A stretch of DNA of 64,000 nucleotides from Ricordea florida (lineage: Eukaryota > Cnidaria > Anthozoa > Corallimorpharia > Ricordeidae): assembly GCA_949710005.1 (NCBI GenBank), contig OX453286.1, forward strand, positions 4,363,701 to 4,427,700. Direction: 5' to 3'. Below, one piece after another: positions 48,759 to 58,094 of this stretch (its first letter is position 1; each line of letters begins with the position of its first letter). The notes under the pieces were generated by a model. That model was given only the letters and a program-made list of their open reading frames with translations, did no database searches and was not told the origin of the DNA. Made by a program: the position numbers and the translations under genes.

Positions 48759-49382
48759 ATGGAAGATTATAACGGAAATACTTATTCACATACTAATAAT
48801 AGCGGAATTTATCCAGTTTTGCAAAATACAGACCCTAATAATTTCAGAATACAAAAATCAAGCGAAATACAACAAAATCTTGAAAGAGAAAATAAACATT
48901 ACGAAGATATAAGAAAAAAATACAATAGAGCTAGAGGAATACTTACAAAAATAAGCTTTTGTGGTGGTTTGATTTCAGTTATTCTATCTGCAAGTGGTTT
49001 AGGAACTTCTCTTACTGGCTTTGGCGCTGTTGTCGGTGTACCTTTAGGTGTTATTGGCGGAGTTTTTGGCGGATTATCGGTTGGATTTGGTTATGCAACA
49101 AAAAGACTTTCAAATAAAATTAGTAAGCACGAACAAACAGCTACAACAGCAAAATCATCATTAAAAACAGTAAACAGCTTGTTTTCAAAAGCTTTGAAAG
49201 ATAATAAAATGTCTGATCAAGAATTTTCTATAATTTTATCTGAAATGGAAAAGTTCCAAAATCAAAAACTAGAAATTAGACAAAAATTTAGAAAAGAAAG
49301 CCAAAAAAACTTCGACATGTCTATAATCAGGAAAAAAGTTCGGGAAGATATATTAAAAGAACTAACCAATCCCACACGTTGA
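48759..49382 (+). CDS. 207-aa glycine-rich hydrophobic/coiled-coil protein (C)
   Basis: Counterpart of 22472-23059. Helix with HYEDIRKKYNRARG, glycine-rich hydrophobic stretch (CGGLISVILSASGLGTSLTG..), LFSKALKDNKMSDQEFS, basic end KVREDILKEL. The function is unknown. Confidence 0.68.
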   Translation: MEDYNGNTYSHTNNSGIYPVLQNTDPNNFRIQKSSEIQQNLERENKHYEDIRKKYNRARGILTKISFCGGLISVILSASGLGTSLTGFGAVVGVPLGVIGGVFGGLSVGFGYATKRLSNKISKHEQTATTAKSSLKTVNSLFSKALKDNKMSDQEFSIILSEMEKFQNQKLEIRQKFRKESQKNFDMSIIRKKVREDILKELTNPTR

Positions 49383-49485
49383 AAATTTCATATGAGAGAA
49401 CTGATGTTGGTTGTAATTGTTTTGCAGGAATTAGAAAAGAGGTTAATTGAATTTACATCTTATTCTTAATCTTCCGCTTCGACGG

Positions 49486-49494
49486 TTTAAAGAT
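49486..49494 (+). promoter_or_regulatory. TTTAAAGAT motif before 514-aa gene
   Basis: 28 nt before ATG 49523 in a 140-bp intergenic gap. Confidence 0.55.
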
Positions 49495-49522
49495 CAGATT
49501 AATTGAAACAAAAAAGAATAAG

Positions 49523-51067
49523 ATGTTATTGGATGATTTCAAAAAACGTTACCCAAACGCCAACCTTGATAAATTTAAATTTATTAATGATTCATTTGGT
49601 GGATATATTAAATGGAAAGTTAATGGAATAACTGTAATGTCTGATGATGATCCTTCTGGGAAAACTTGGACAGATGATCTTTCCACTAATTTGAAAACAT
49701 TATTATGGGGAGATTTGGGTTTAGAAAAGAAACCTAAAGTTGGCTCATTTCCAAAAACTTTATCATTTACAAACAAAACATATCCAATACCTGGCATTAA
49801 GTTCGATGAATTTGCTCCTGATGTAACAGAAACTTTAACCTCTCTAGATATATATGTTACAGATAAAAAGAAATTCGTTGCTCCTATGAGAAACATATTT
49901 AAATCACAAGTTGTAACATTTAATTCCGCAAAGGAATGCAAAAAATGGTTGAATAAACCAGATTTTAATCATTGGCCTCAACAACTTAACTTTGCAGTTT
50001 GGTGTGCAACATCTGGTTGCGGTATAAGTCTTTTTGAAAGTCTAAATTATCCCAAAATAATTAGCAGTTTTATAAAGTTTCATATATATTTCACAATAAG
50101 GCGAATATTGTTTGAATTAAAACTGCCCTTACCAGATGAACAACCTTTTTCAATAAAAAATAACCCATATAATAAAGTTGCATATAATCGATTGTGTAAT
50201 GAATTTGGAATTAGTACTTTAGCTGATTTTAGATGGAAAGGTGGAAGAAATCATGGTTTGGGTGATATATTCCTTGATTATGGTAATAGATATGGAGCAA
50301 AAGACCACGATTATCAAAATCTACATGTTATAAGAAATTATGATAAAAAAGCAGATATGTGGCCTAGTTTGGGTGATAAATTTAGCGATGAGGGAGGTAA
50401 ACAACAAGAAGGTAATCTAATCTCATTCCTAAGAAATGATGACTTTGCTGATTTTAAATATGCATGGTTTATACCAGAAAGTGGATATGGATTAACAAAA
50501 GCGGGTTTGGGAAGATTAAATCGGTCCGCCGAGGCTTTTGTTTACTGCATATTAGGAGCACAAGTTAATACTAGAAACCCAATTTATGGAAAAGCAGGCG
50601 GCGCAATAGAAACTCAGCAAGAATTTTTATCAAAATTTGAAGACTCTGTGGTTGAAAATGATATTTCTAAATCTATTCAAAATTACCAAAAATCTGTGCA
50701 GGAAACTAAATTACGGCTTGATTTGGCTGTTGCTCCTGGAGTTTGGTTGATGCCGAGTAATATGATTATAAATACAGAAAGTGTGGTTGGATATAATAAC
50801 AAACTCATGAAAGCCGCTGAAGATATGAATTTCGGGGTAAATAATGCAATAAATACTGAAACAAAAACTGTTGGAATAAGACATAATTTAGGAACATCAA
50901 AAGTCTTATTAAATACTAATACTCAACCAAAACCTATAATTAAAAAAGATGAAACTCAAACAAAAACCGCGCAGTCTTTGAGTCAAAATAATACAACTCA
51001 ACATCAAAATAATCTTATAGTACTTATGGTTATTGGCGGTGTATTATCTTGGTTTTTATTTCGTTAA
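49523..51067 (+). CDS. 514-aa conserved virion-module protein (C), intact
   Basis: Full-length reference for the broken copies at 8131-9690 and 23341-24888. Blocks: LDDFKKRYPNA start, TLTSLDIYV, NFAVWCATSGCGIS (~155-168), LPLPDEQPFSI, FRWKGGRNHGLGDIFLDYG, GYGLTKAGLGRLNRSAEAFV, MPSNMIINTESVVGYNN, a Thr/Gln-rich linker and a C-terminal hydrophobic anchor (LIVLMVIGGVLSWFLF). An ectodomain-like body with a tail anchor suggests a virion surface or inner-membrane protein; an alternative is a second capsid component. Confidence 0.72.
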   Translation: MLLDDFKKRYPNANLDKFKFINDSFGGYIKWKVNGITVMSDDDPSGKTWTDDLSTNLKTLLWGDLGLEKKPKVGSFPKTLSFTNKTYPIPGIKFDEFAPDVTETLTSLDIYVTDKKKFVAPMRNIFKSQVVTFNSAKECKKWLNKPDFNHWPQQLNFAVWCATSGCGISLFESLNYPKIISSFIKFHIYFTIRRILFELKLPLPDEQPFSIKNNPYNKVAYNRLCNEFGISTLADFRWKGGRNHGLGDIFLDYGNRYGAKDHDYQNLHVIRNYDKKADMWPSLGDKFSDEGGKQQEGNLISFLRNDDFADFKYAWFIPESGYGLTKAGLGRLNRSAEAFVYCILGAQVNTRNPIYGKAGGAIETQQEFLSKFEDSVVENDISKSIQNYQKSVQETKLRLDLAVAPGVWLMPSNMIINTESVVGYNNKLMKAAEDMNFGVNNAINTETKTVGIRHNLGTSKVLLNTNTQPKPIIKKDETQTKTAQSLSQNNTTQHQNNLIVLMVIGGVLSWFLFR

Positions 51068-51084
51068 TGTTTTGATTATAGAAA

Positions 51085-51093
51085 TCTAAAGAT
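51085..51093 (+). promoter_or_regulatory. TCTAAAGAT motif before penton-like gene
   Basis: 23 nt before ATG 51117. Confidence 0.55.
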
Positions 51094-51116
51094 GAATAAG
51101 ATGTAATCAAAACAAA

Positions 51117-51752
51117 ATGCTAAGTATTACAATGTATGATTCTGAAACAAGGATTTATTTAGATCCTCCTCTGAAAAATCTTCGAGAGATACAGCTCCTA
51201 GATTGTAATATACAAACTAAAAGATTGATTAATTTCAAGAATCAACAGGCGTTAACTGATGAAAGACAAGGGTACGTTTTAAAGATACCTCCTGGTACAT
51301 ATTCATTAGTTGATATTCAATCAATTTTTCATAATTATACAGATAATCTAAAGTTAACAATAAATGGAAATAATAATGTTGGGTATCTATTTTCAAATAA
51401 GAATTATAACATTAAACTTACTAGAGATTTACAAGTTAATTTAGGTTTACCTGAAATTATAAATCCACGTAAAATATACTCTATAAATATACAGATTAAG
51501 GAGCCATTGAGACTTATGTGCAGTATAGTGGATAATAGGATGTCATATATGAATAAAAGTAAAAATGGAGAACTTGTAAAACTATCCCCATCACAACTAC
51601 TAGCAAACATACCCTCAAAAGATTATCCAACAATTCCTGTTCGAAAATATGATACACTAATAAACCACTTTGATTTAACCATTTTAGATGGGGAATGGAA
51701 AAAATTTGATGTGGATGGCGATCCTATAACTATAAGTTTAAGATTCAGATAA
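51117..51752 (+). CDS. 211-aa penton/minor-capsid candidate (C), intact
   Basis: MYDSETRIYLDPPLKN begins the conserved part (internal ATG at 51132). Beta-rich; IPPGTYSLVDIQSIF, LRLMCSIVDN, LLANIPSKDYP, and the end INHFDLTILDGEW..PITISLRFR, which resembles Polinton minor capsid (penton, single jelly-roll) C-termini. In A and B the gene precedes the ~200-aa gene; in C it follows the 514-aa gene. The assignment is tentative. Confidence 0.5.
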   Translation: MLSITMYDSETRIYLDPPLKNLREIQLLDCNIQTKRLINFKNQQALTDERQGYVLKIPPGTYSLVDIQSIFHNYTDNLKLTINGNNNVGYLFSNKNYNIKLTRDLQVNLGLPEIINPRKIYSINIQIKEPLRLMCSIVDNRMSYMNKSKNGELVKLSPSQLLANIPSKDYPTIPVRKYDTLINHFDLTILDGEWKKFDVDGDPITISLRFR

Positions 51753-51758
51753 ATTTTT

Positions 51759-51791
51759 GTTATGTAACCAGTAATTAGGTTATACAACATA
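51759..51791. terminator. Imperfect hairpin between converging genes
   Basis: TTGTTATGTAACC and GGTTATACAACA arms, in the 50-bp gap between gene ends at 51752 and 51803. Confidence 0.5.
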
Positions 51792-51802
51792 ATTATTTTT
51801 AA

Positions 51803-52309
51803 TCAATCTTCTTCTCCCCATACTCCTTTCAAAAACTTTAATTCCTCAACATCAATACACCAATCCAAATACCTACTTGGATGCCATGCTATTACCATTA
51901 ATTCATCATGTAAATCTTTAAAAAATTTATCTTTATGTAATATCTTATATTTATTTACGTATAATTTTGCTTTTATTGAAATAATATAAAAATCTTTAAT
52001 ATTTAGTTTAGAATCAAATTCAACTTCATTATTTTCATTAATATTCATAAACCATAATCCATTATCATTATCAAATAATAAATTTTTTACAGTAAATTTT
52101 TTATTCTCATTAATATCTATTGAAAAACTAAAAGAAAGTTTATTATTATTTTTATACATACAAAAAACATCAAAATCAATTATTCTTTTATTAATAAATA
52201 CACGATTTTTTGAAAAATATTGTGACAAATCTTTTTTAATTATCTCTAAAAAATCAGTAATAAAAAGTTCTTTTTTATTTGAATAATTAATAATTGTTGT
52301 TTCATCCAT
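51803..52309 (-). CDS. AWHPxRxLDWC-motif protein 1 (C)
   Basis: 168 residues. C-terminal module FFKDLHDELMVIAWHPSRYL, then DWC, D-V-E-E-L-K-F-L-K-G-V-W-G; nearly identical at this end to the neighbour 52360-53073 but with a different N-terminal two thirds. Related to 18203-18844 (B) and 58755-59282 (A). Function unknown. Confidence 0.68.
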   Translation of the reverse strand: MDETTIINYSNKKELFITDFLEIIKKDLSQYFSKNRVFINKRIIDFDVFCMYKNNNKLSFSFSIDINENKKFTVKNLLFDNDNGLWFMNINENNEVEFDSKLNIKDFYIISIKAKLYVNKYKILHKDKFFKDLHDELMVIAWHPSRYLDWCIDVEELKFLKGVWGEED

Positions 52310-52359
52310 TTTTTCTGTTATGTAAATATTATTTTAGATTATATAACATAATTTATTAA

Positions 52360-53073
52360 CTAATCTTCATCACCCCATACTCCTTTCAAAAACTTTAATT
52401 CCTCAACATCAATACACCAATCCAAATGCCTACTTGGATGCCATGATATAATAATTAACTCATCATGTATGTCTTTGTATAATTTACTTTTATGTATTGC
52501 TTTTATTAAATCATCATGTAAGTCTTTTCTAAAATATATATTTAAATCGATTGAATTAACAATATACTTTTTATCAAAATTATTAATATTACATTCCTTA
52601 TCGTAATAACCAAAATCAATTAATTCGCCATACTTAGAATAAAATTTTTCACAAAACTCGCCATCGGAATCATAATCATTATATTTGCTAATATAATCAT
52701 AAATTTCATCATCATAATCATGTCTATTACAAAATACATCATAGCCAGGAACATAATCATAATAAATAAAATCCCTATCATAGGCATATTCACAAATATT
52801 TCCATAATACTTCACATTGGCTTCTTTTAATAATTCTTTACAAAAATTATCAACACATATACCCCCCAAACCAAATTTTTCGTCAGCATAATAAGTAATT
52901 CTATGATCAACACCATAATTAATTACAAAATAAATATTAGGAATTCTATTTGGATGAATAAAACCTCGATTTTTTGATATATCTTTTAACAAATCTTCTT
53001 TAATTTCTTCTATAAAATCATATAAACTAAGTTTTTTTTCGTTTAAATACTCAAAATTAATATGTTTTGCCAT
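52360..53073 (-). CDS. AWHPxRxLDWC-motif protein 2 (C)
   Basis: 237 residues; Tyr/Asp-rich N-terminal body (many DY and YD pairs, ~95-165). Ends with LYKDIHDELIIISWHPSRHL plus DWC. Near-identical end sequence with its neighbour points to recent duplication or gene conversion of the 3' part only. Confidence 0.68.
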   Translation of the reverse strand: MAKHINFEYLNEKKLSLYDFIEEIKEDLLKDISKNRGFIHPNRIPNIYFVINYGVDHRITYYADEKFGLGGICVDNFCKELLKEANVKYYGNICEYAYDRDFIYYDYVPGYDVFCNRHDYDDEIYDYISKYNDYDSDGEFCEKFYSKYGELIDFGYYDKECNINNFDKKYIVNSIDLNIYFRKDLHDDLIKAIHKSKLYKDIHDELIIISWHPSRHLDWCIDVEELKFLKGVWGDED

Positions 53074-53133
53074 CTTTTTTATTTTATAATTTATATTTTT
53101 TTAAATTATCATTTTTTTATTAAATTTTTTAAA

Positions 53134-53994
53134 TTACTTACATTCTTTACAAATTGATTTATGGTTTCCATGTTCACATATTTGTGATCCGCCGCATTCT
53201 TTACAATGAGCCTTCTGTCTATCATGAACACATATTTGTGATCCGCCACATTCTTTACATTGATACTTTATTTTTTCATGAATACATATTTGCGATCCGC
53301 CACACAATTTACAAACTGATTTATTTTTTTTATGTATGCATAATTTTACCATTCCACATTCTTTACAATTAGATTTATATTTATTATGCTTACATATTTG
53401 GGATCCATCACATTCTTTACAAAAACTTTTTTGTTTTTTATGTATACATATTCCTTTTCCTTTACATTCTTTACAATAATACCTAGACCTTTTATGTTCG
53501 CAAATATTACCCCCATTACAATCTTTACAACTAGATTTCTGCCTTTTATGTTCACATATTTGTGATCCTCCACATAACTTACATACGCTTTTTATTTTAC
53601 CATGAATACATATTTGTGACCCTCCACACTCTTTACATTGATATCTTCTTCTTCCATGTTCACATATTTGCGACCCTCCGCACTTTTTACAAATTGGTTT
53701 ATGATTACCATGTTCGCATATTTGTGATCCGCCGCATTCTTTACAATTATATTTATACCTTCCATGAGTGCAATAATATTTTGATTTATCTTTTATTTCT
53801 TTCATATTATCTAGAGCTGTAGAAATTTCTGGAATTTTACGCAACTCCTTGAGAATTTCATTATTAGATAATTTCTTACCTTTTTTTAATAATTTTTTTA
53901 ACTCTTTTACTATTAATATTTTTAAACTTTCACCATTTTCATCAATAGCTTGTTTTAGCTTTTCTACAAGATTCGATCTTTTTTTATGATCCAT
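53134..53994 (-). CDS. 12-repeat Cys/His protein sharing PolB's N-terminus (C)
   Basis: 286 residues. Residues 1-63 are identical to those of PolB of C, being encoded in the terminal repeat. Then 12 repeats of ~17 residues, CxHxxxxxxxCxxC, joined mostly by GGSQI. Each repeat could bind one metal ion or pair with the next. B has five repeats (24943-25392). Transcribed inward from the right end. It may bind nucleic acid, sharing a targeting domain with PolB; inferred. Confidence 0.78.
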   Translation of the reverse strand: MDHKKRSNLVEKLKQAIDENGESLKILIVKELKKLLKKGKKLSNNEILKELRKIPEISTALDNMKEIKDKSKYYCTHGRYKYNCKECGGSQICEHGNHKPICKKCGGSQICEHGRRRYQCKECGGSQICIHGKIKSVCKLCGGSQICEHKRQKSSCKDCNGGNICEHKRSRYYCKECKGKGICIHKKQKSFCKECDGSQICKHNKYKSNCKECGMVKLCIHKKNKSVCKLCGGSQICIHEKIKYQCKECGGSQICVHDRQKAHCKECGGSQICEHGNHKSICKECK

Positions 53995-54128
53995 AATTAA
54001 TAATATAAATTATTTGTTTAAATCTCTTTTCAAAAATTTTTTCTCTAAATCTTAAACAAATTTCAAAATTTTTATTTATATTATTAACTTTATTAAAATT
54101 GCGCCAGACCCCGCTTTTTATAACTACT
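53805..54128 (-). repeat. Right terminal inverted repeat of Polinton C
   Basis: Complement of 38671-38994. Confidence 0.9.
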
Positions 54129-54941
54129 CTTCTTCTTCTTCTTCTTCTTCATCTTCATCATCATCATCTACATTTACACCAGTTAAGAATGATGTATTAT
54201 CATACTCAATTGCTATGAGTTTAACTTCTTTCACATTCAAACGTACTGATGCTCCATATGGAGTGTTACCATGATTTCCCCAATATATTCCTTTTAATTC
54301 CAGGATTATATTAGCAGTGGTCAATATAAAACCTCCATCTGAAATAAATTCTGTAACTGGTGTAAGTTTATTATCAGCATCATAGATTTTGGTCCAACAC
54401 TTCACTTCATTACCTTTTTTACTAGTGTTTAATTTAAGGTATGCTCTATGAGGTTGGCTTTCATCTTTCCTAGCTGCATAAATTGGTTTTACTACATTCA
54501 ATGGATCTCCATTTGAATTCTTATATGAATTCAAGGTTGCTGTTGAAGCGTTTCGGAATGTTAGTTTCTTCAAAGAATTGGCCACTAAGTCCCTCAAATT
54601 TTCAAAAGTTTGAAAAATAGATAGTTCAGGTCCAGTTGGATTATCAACAGTTTCTTTGCTTGTCATTGGATATGAAATTTGTTAACCCTTTATGTTTTTC
54701 ATTTTCTACAAATTTCTAGGAATACTAAAATCCCATACACCTGATATTCCCCATACATTCTGTTCAGGCAATTCAATCCATTAATTGGTCTAAGAGTATT
54801 AGTTTTCTCATCAATGAATCTCACATTTGAGTAAGAATTACCATATGATTTATCAAGCTTTGGTTTTTCAATGTGGACTTTATCCCACTTGAACTTACGA
54901 CAAAGTTTAATCAAGATTGGTTTAGAACTTGTTTTCAACAT
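54129..54941 (-). pseudogene. Main part of ~320-aa gene of A, frameshifted and cut by Polinton C
   Basis: Starts at ATG 54941 (MLKTSSKPILIKLCRKFKWD..), shifts frame near 54765, meets in-frame stops near 54700, and resumes at QISYPMTSK (54666 on) to the acidic run at the Polinton C junction. Conserved with B: GISGVW, QISYPMTS, HRAYLK, GIYWGNHGNTPYGASVRL. The C-terminal 38 codons are at 38553-38670. Confidence 0.7.
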
Positions 54942-55029
54942 GATTTTTGAACTCTGATTTCTTTTGTTGGATATACAAATTACTACGATTAACCAAGTAT
55001 AATTTTAGATTTTTACTATACCCAAATTT

Positions 55030-55054
55030 TTCCTAATAGGTTTTCTATTAGGAA
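55030..55054. terminator. Perfect 10-bp stem hairpin in A
   Basis: TTCCTAATAG, loop GTTTT, CTATTAGGAA, 18 bp after the end of the minus-strand gene at 55072. Its arms resemble those of the B hairpin at 19924. Confidence 0.6.
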
Positions 55055-55071
55055 TAATATTAGTTGTTATA

Positions 55072-55526
55072 TTAGCGAATGGTATCAACTCCAACATTTT
55101 CTGTAGTAACTGGCTCAACAGCATTAAGTTCTCTGATTTTGAAATGCTTAGCAATGTGAATAACTCCTGTTAGTAATGCAGTAACTCTACCACCCCTTAA
55201 TACTAGTAGTCCGGACAGTTCTGATATCAGTCTTTTCTAATTAATTGATCATTCTTCCAATCATTTACTAGAGCTTCTATGTCATCTATATTAACAAACT
55301 TAGCAACCAAGTAAGCTATTAGTTGTAAAGAGGGATCTACTAATCCATCAGCTATCTTACCAGACACAACCTGATACCTTTTGTAGTATTTTTCAACATC
55401 TTTCTCTGATAATTTATGTGTATCTTTCAAATCCATATCAACTCCAATGTATTCCTTAGTGGAGCCTAAACATGCTAATATTGAAAGTGATTCTCTTTTC
55501 AATTCCAAATCATTATCAGTGGTGAT
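55072..55526 (-). pseudogene. Conserved helical protein of A, 5' end lost at deletion junction
   Basis: Counterpart of 17552-18010. From the junction near 55526 the frame reads NDLELKRESLSILACLGSTK..; a one-base shift near 55228 leads to a frame open to TAA at 55074-55072 (..LRGGRVTALLTGVIHIAKHF..). The start codon and upstream genes are gone. Confidence 0.7.
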
Positions 55527-56436
55527 TTGTTGGTCATTGACTCCTTATCATCCGGTGAACAAGTATCCATCTTCTCCGTAAAACATTCGAAGTCCGCGTA
55601 AACCACAAAAGGAACTTGTATCTTTCTGCTATGGTTCTTGAAAGTAATGTACTGAAGTAATGAATTTAAGCAATTATCACAATAAAAACTAGCCTCCTTA
55701 TGCTTACTATGACTATGAAATCTTGACATGTTCTTTATCCAACAATAATGATTTGTTTCATCGTTTGATATTAAAAGCAAGTTTATTTTTGACACCCCTA
55801 ATCTACTACTACGCCTTATTAAAGTTGGCTCACCATTCTCATATCCAAGAATATTAATGCCATATGAGTTCTGCCTTTCAAACTTCTCAACCTGATTATT
55901 AGCAAGCGCTGACACTGGAAATTCCTGACCAATCTAGCTTCTCAGAATTGTCTCTCATCTCCTTATTCAATCTCTCAGGATGATCCTCCCTAGGAAATAT
56001 AGCAGACGTTACTGCCCATTTAAAGCATTCTTGATCTTTATCATTCTTAACATTTATTATTGCCTTCTTAGCAGCCAATTTAGGTGGTAATGGGATATAT
56101 GAACTTCCAGAAAACGGTTGAAATGGATTTATGTGGATACGAAGGTCCACAATATGGTCAAATACCCATCCAGATCGCTCATTCTCATATCTTTGTACCA
56201 ATTCAATCAATCTAGCTGAAATGCTATCAAACATAGTAAGTGTATTTGTTGAAGCTGTTACTGTCTCCATCTGTGAATGAAAGTGCCCTTCACTCCTCTC
56301 AATAACACGATTATTCTGATTATCCCTCCTTGTAAAGCCACATGTGAATATACACTTAATTTGATTTGATTGGCTTCCTCTGTTTACGCATTAATACATA
56401 GAACTGTGACCTAGCCTTCTCAGGCCTTCTGATAGG
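55527..56436 (-). pseudogene. polB: PolB fragment of A, N-terminal to exo I part
   Basis: Two or three frames read, in order, GPEKARSQFYVLMRKQRKPI-like sequence, KCIFTCGF, HFHSQMETVT, the INPFQPFSGSSYIPLP block, KKAIINVKNDKDQECFKWAV, and YADFECFTEKM, then break off after ~12 residues. Frameshifts lie near 56355 and 55910. Everything after exo I is deleted and replaced by the gene at 55072-55526. Confidence 0.8.
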
Positions 56437-56670
56437 GTGCGATAAAAAAATGAAAATTATGCGAAATTTGCAGGGCAGATTATGCGATTACAGAGGCCAA
56501 TTATGCGATAAATAATGGAGATTGTGCGATTTTTTTCTGAGCAATTTTAAGCTTGTTTTATGAGGTTTCAGGATAAGAAAAACACTTTTTTGCTGCTCTT
56601 AAGACATTTTGAATGCGTTTCTGCTTTATATGAACCAATTTTATTGTGTAAAACACAAAACTAAACTCAA

Positions 56671-56731
56671 CCTTGTTCCCAGGGTCCTCTCCCACTCGGC
56701 CCCCGAGTAGGAGAAAACCCTGGGAACGAGG
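56671..56731. repeat. 61-bp foldback
   Basis: Arms of ~30 bp (CCTTGTTCCCAGGGTYCTCT.. / ..CCCTGGGAACGAGG) pair with few mismatches. A CCTCGTTCCCAGAGC-like half also occurs at 59690, so it may be a dispersed foldback repeat. Confidence 0.6.
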
Positions 56732-58094
56732 TGGAGCTAAACTGAAACACGATGCTGACGTCTGTCGACACACGTGCAGTGCAAACCTAACATTGTCTGT
56801 GATAAAAAAATAATGTAAGAATACTCAACGCATCAGCGAAATATTCCTAGCTAGCACTGCCTTACGTTGTGGAGTATATTCCCGTTTCAAGTGATTTTTT
56901 AGACTAAGTAGAACCTGAGATAAATAAATGTTTTAGTGATCTGTTCAATTCATAGCGCCGCATAATTAGTTCAAGGCGATAAAAATGTAATTGTCGGCAC
57001 GCATGTAAACAAAACACTGATAAGGATCAGGAGCCCAGGATCGGGATAATGGGCTCCTGCAAGGTTAGAAATAATACCAAAATACTCGATGCATCCCGTT
57101 TCAAGCAATTTCTAAGACCCGGAAGATCCCGAGATATTGTTTCTTGAGGAAATTGCGAACCGAATTTTACAAGTTTGTTCAATTCTCAATAGTTTTCAGT
57201 GGTTCTGAAAACTGGCTAATAGCATGCTGAAAAGTATTTTGTTAAGCAAAAAACAAGGAATAAAGTTTTCTTCGATTCTAATACGATACGATAAGTGTTT
57301 CCACGACTCAATTACGAGAAATACGAGTTCAATTAAAAAATGCCTGAAAGGCTCGGAGCAATTTTCAAAGCGCTCCATCGCTTCAAATTTTGTGAGTTCT
57401 CTAACTGTTTTGCATAACTTTCTTTTGTTTTTGTGTGCGGGTTATCTGCAAGTGCGTGTTCTGACGATTCCCTTTCTCCTTTTCTGAAGGGTTTATGATC
57501 GGGTCATTCAGCCGTTGTCATGCAAGACACCCAAGTGAAATACTGCCAAATACACAAAATACACAGGAAAGAGGATAAGGACGATGAAGGATAACAAGGT
57601 GTTGGAATAGAACTGATGACAGACAAGCAAGTCTTGAATTTGCCCATGCATCGCACTAACGCTTTTTTTACTGCAAAACTTTGGGAGAGTTGAGCAAGCA
57701 TTTGACAAAACAACCAAGATAAAAAAAAATAATAAAAAAACGCGAGTTCACGTTTAAGCAACTTTTTCACACCGCCATACCTGTCATGGTATATGGCCTT
57801 TACTTGGGTAGTCCCTATGATTTTTACGGTATGGAGCGGGGCTAGGTTTCAATCGAAAAACAGTCCGACCAATCGGGTTCGATTGAGTTCGATTGATTTT
57901 TGGTTCGGTTTTGTTCCATTGACTACGCTGGGTTTATATATACAAAGCCTCTGAGAAGAGGGACGTAGAACAGGGATATCTGCGATGCTCAGCAGACGTT
58001 ACTAACATAGGTTTAATTACGTGTGCGACGCAGGCTACAGTCACCAGCATCTAAGTATCAGCTAAGTATCGGCGGAATGTCGGTGGCCTATCGA

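Larger units (their letters stand above)
38671..54128 (+). mobile_element. Polinton C, 15.5 kb, apparently intact
   Basis: Starts AGTAGTTATAAAAAGCGGGG and ends with its complement; CTTCT at 38666-38670 and 54129-54133. Terminal repeats of 324 bp appear identical. All of its recognised genes are open: PolB, integrase, capsid, ATPase, nine further proteins and a 12-repeat Cys/His protein. Base composition is more A+T-rich than in B. Compared with A and B it lacks the ~320-aa gene, TFIIB-like and SLOG genes, and its penton-like gene has moved after the ~514-aa gene. Confidence 0.92.
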
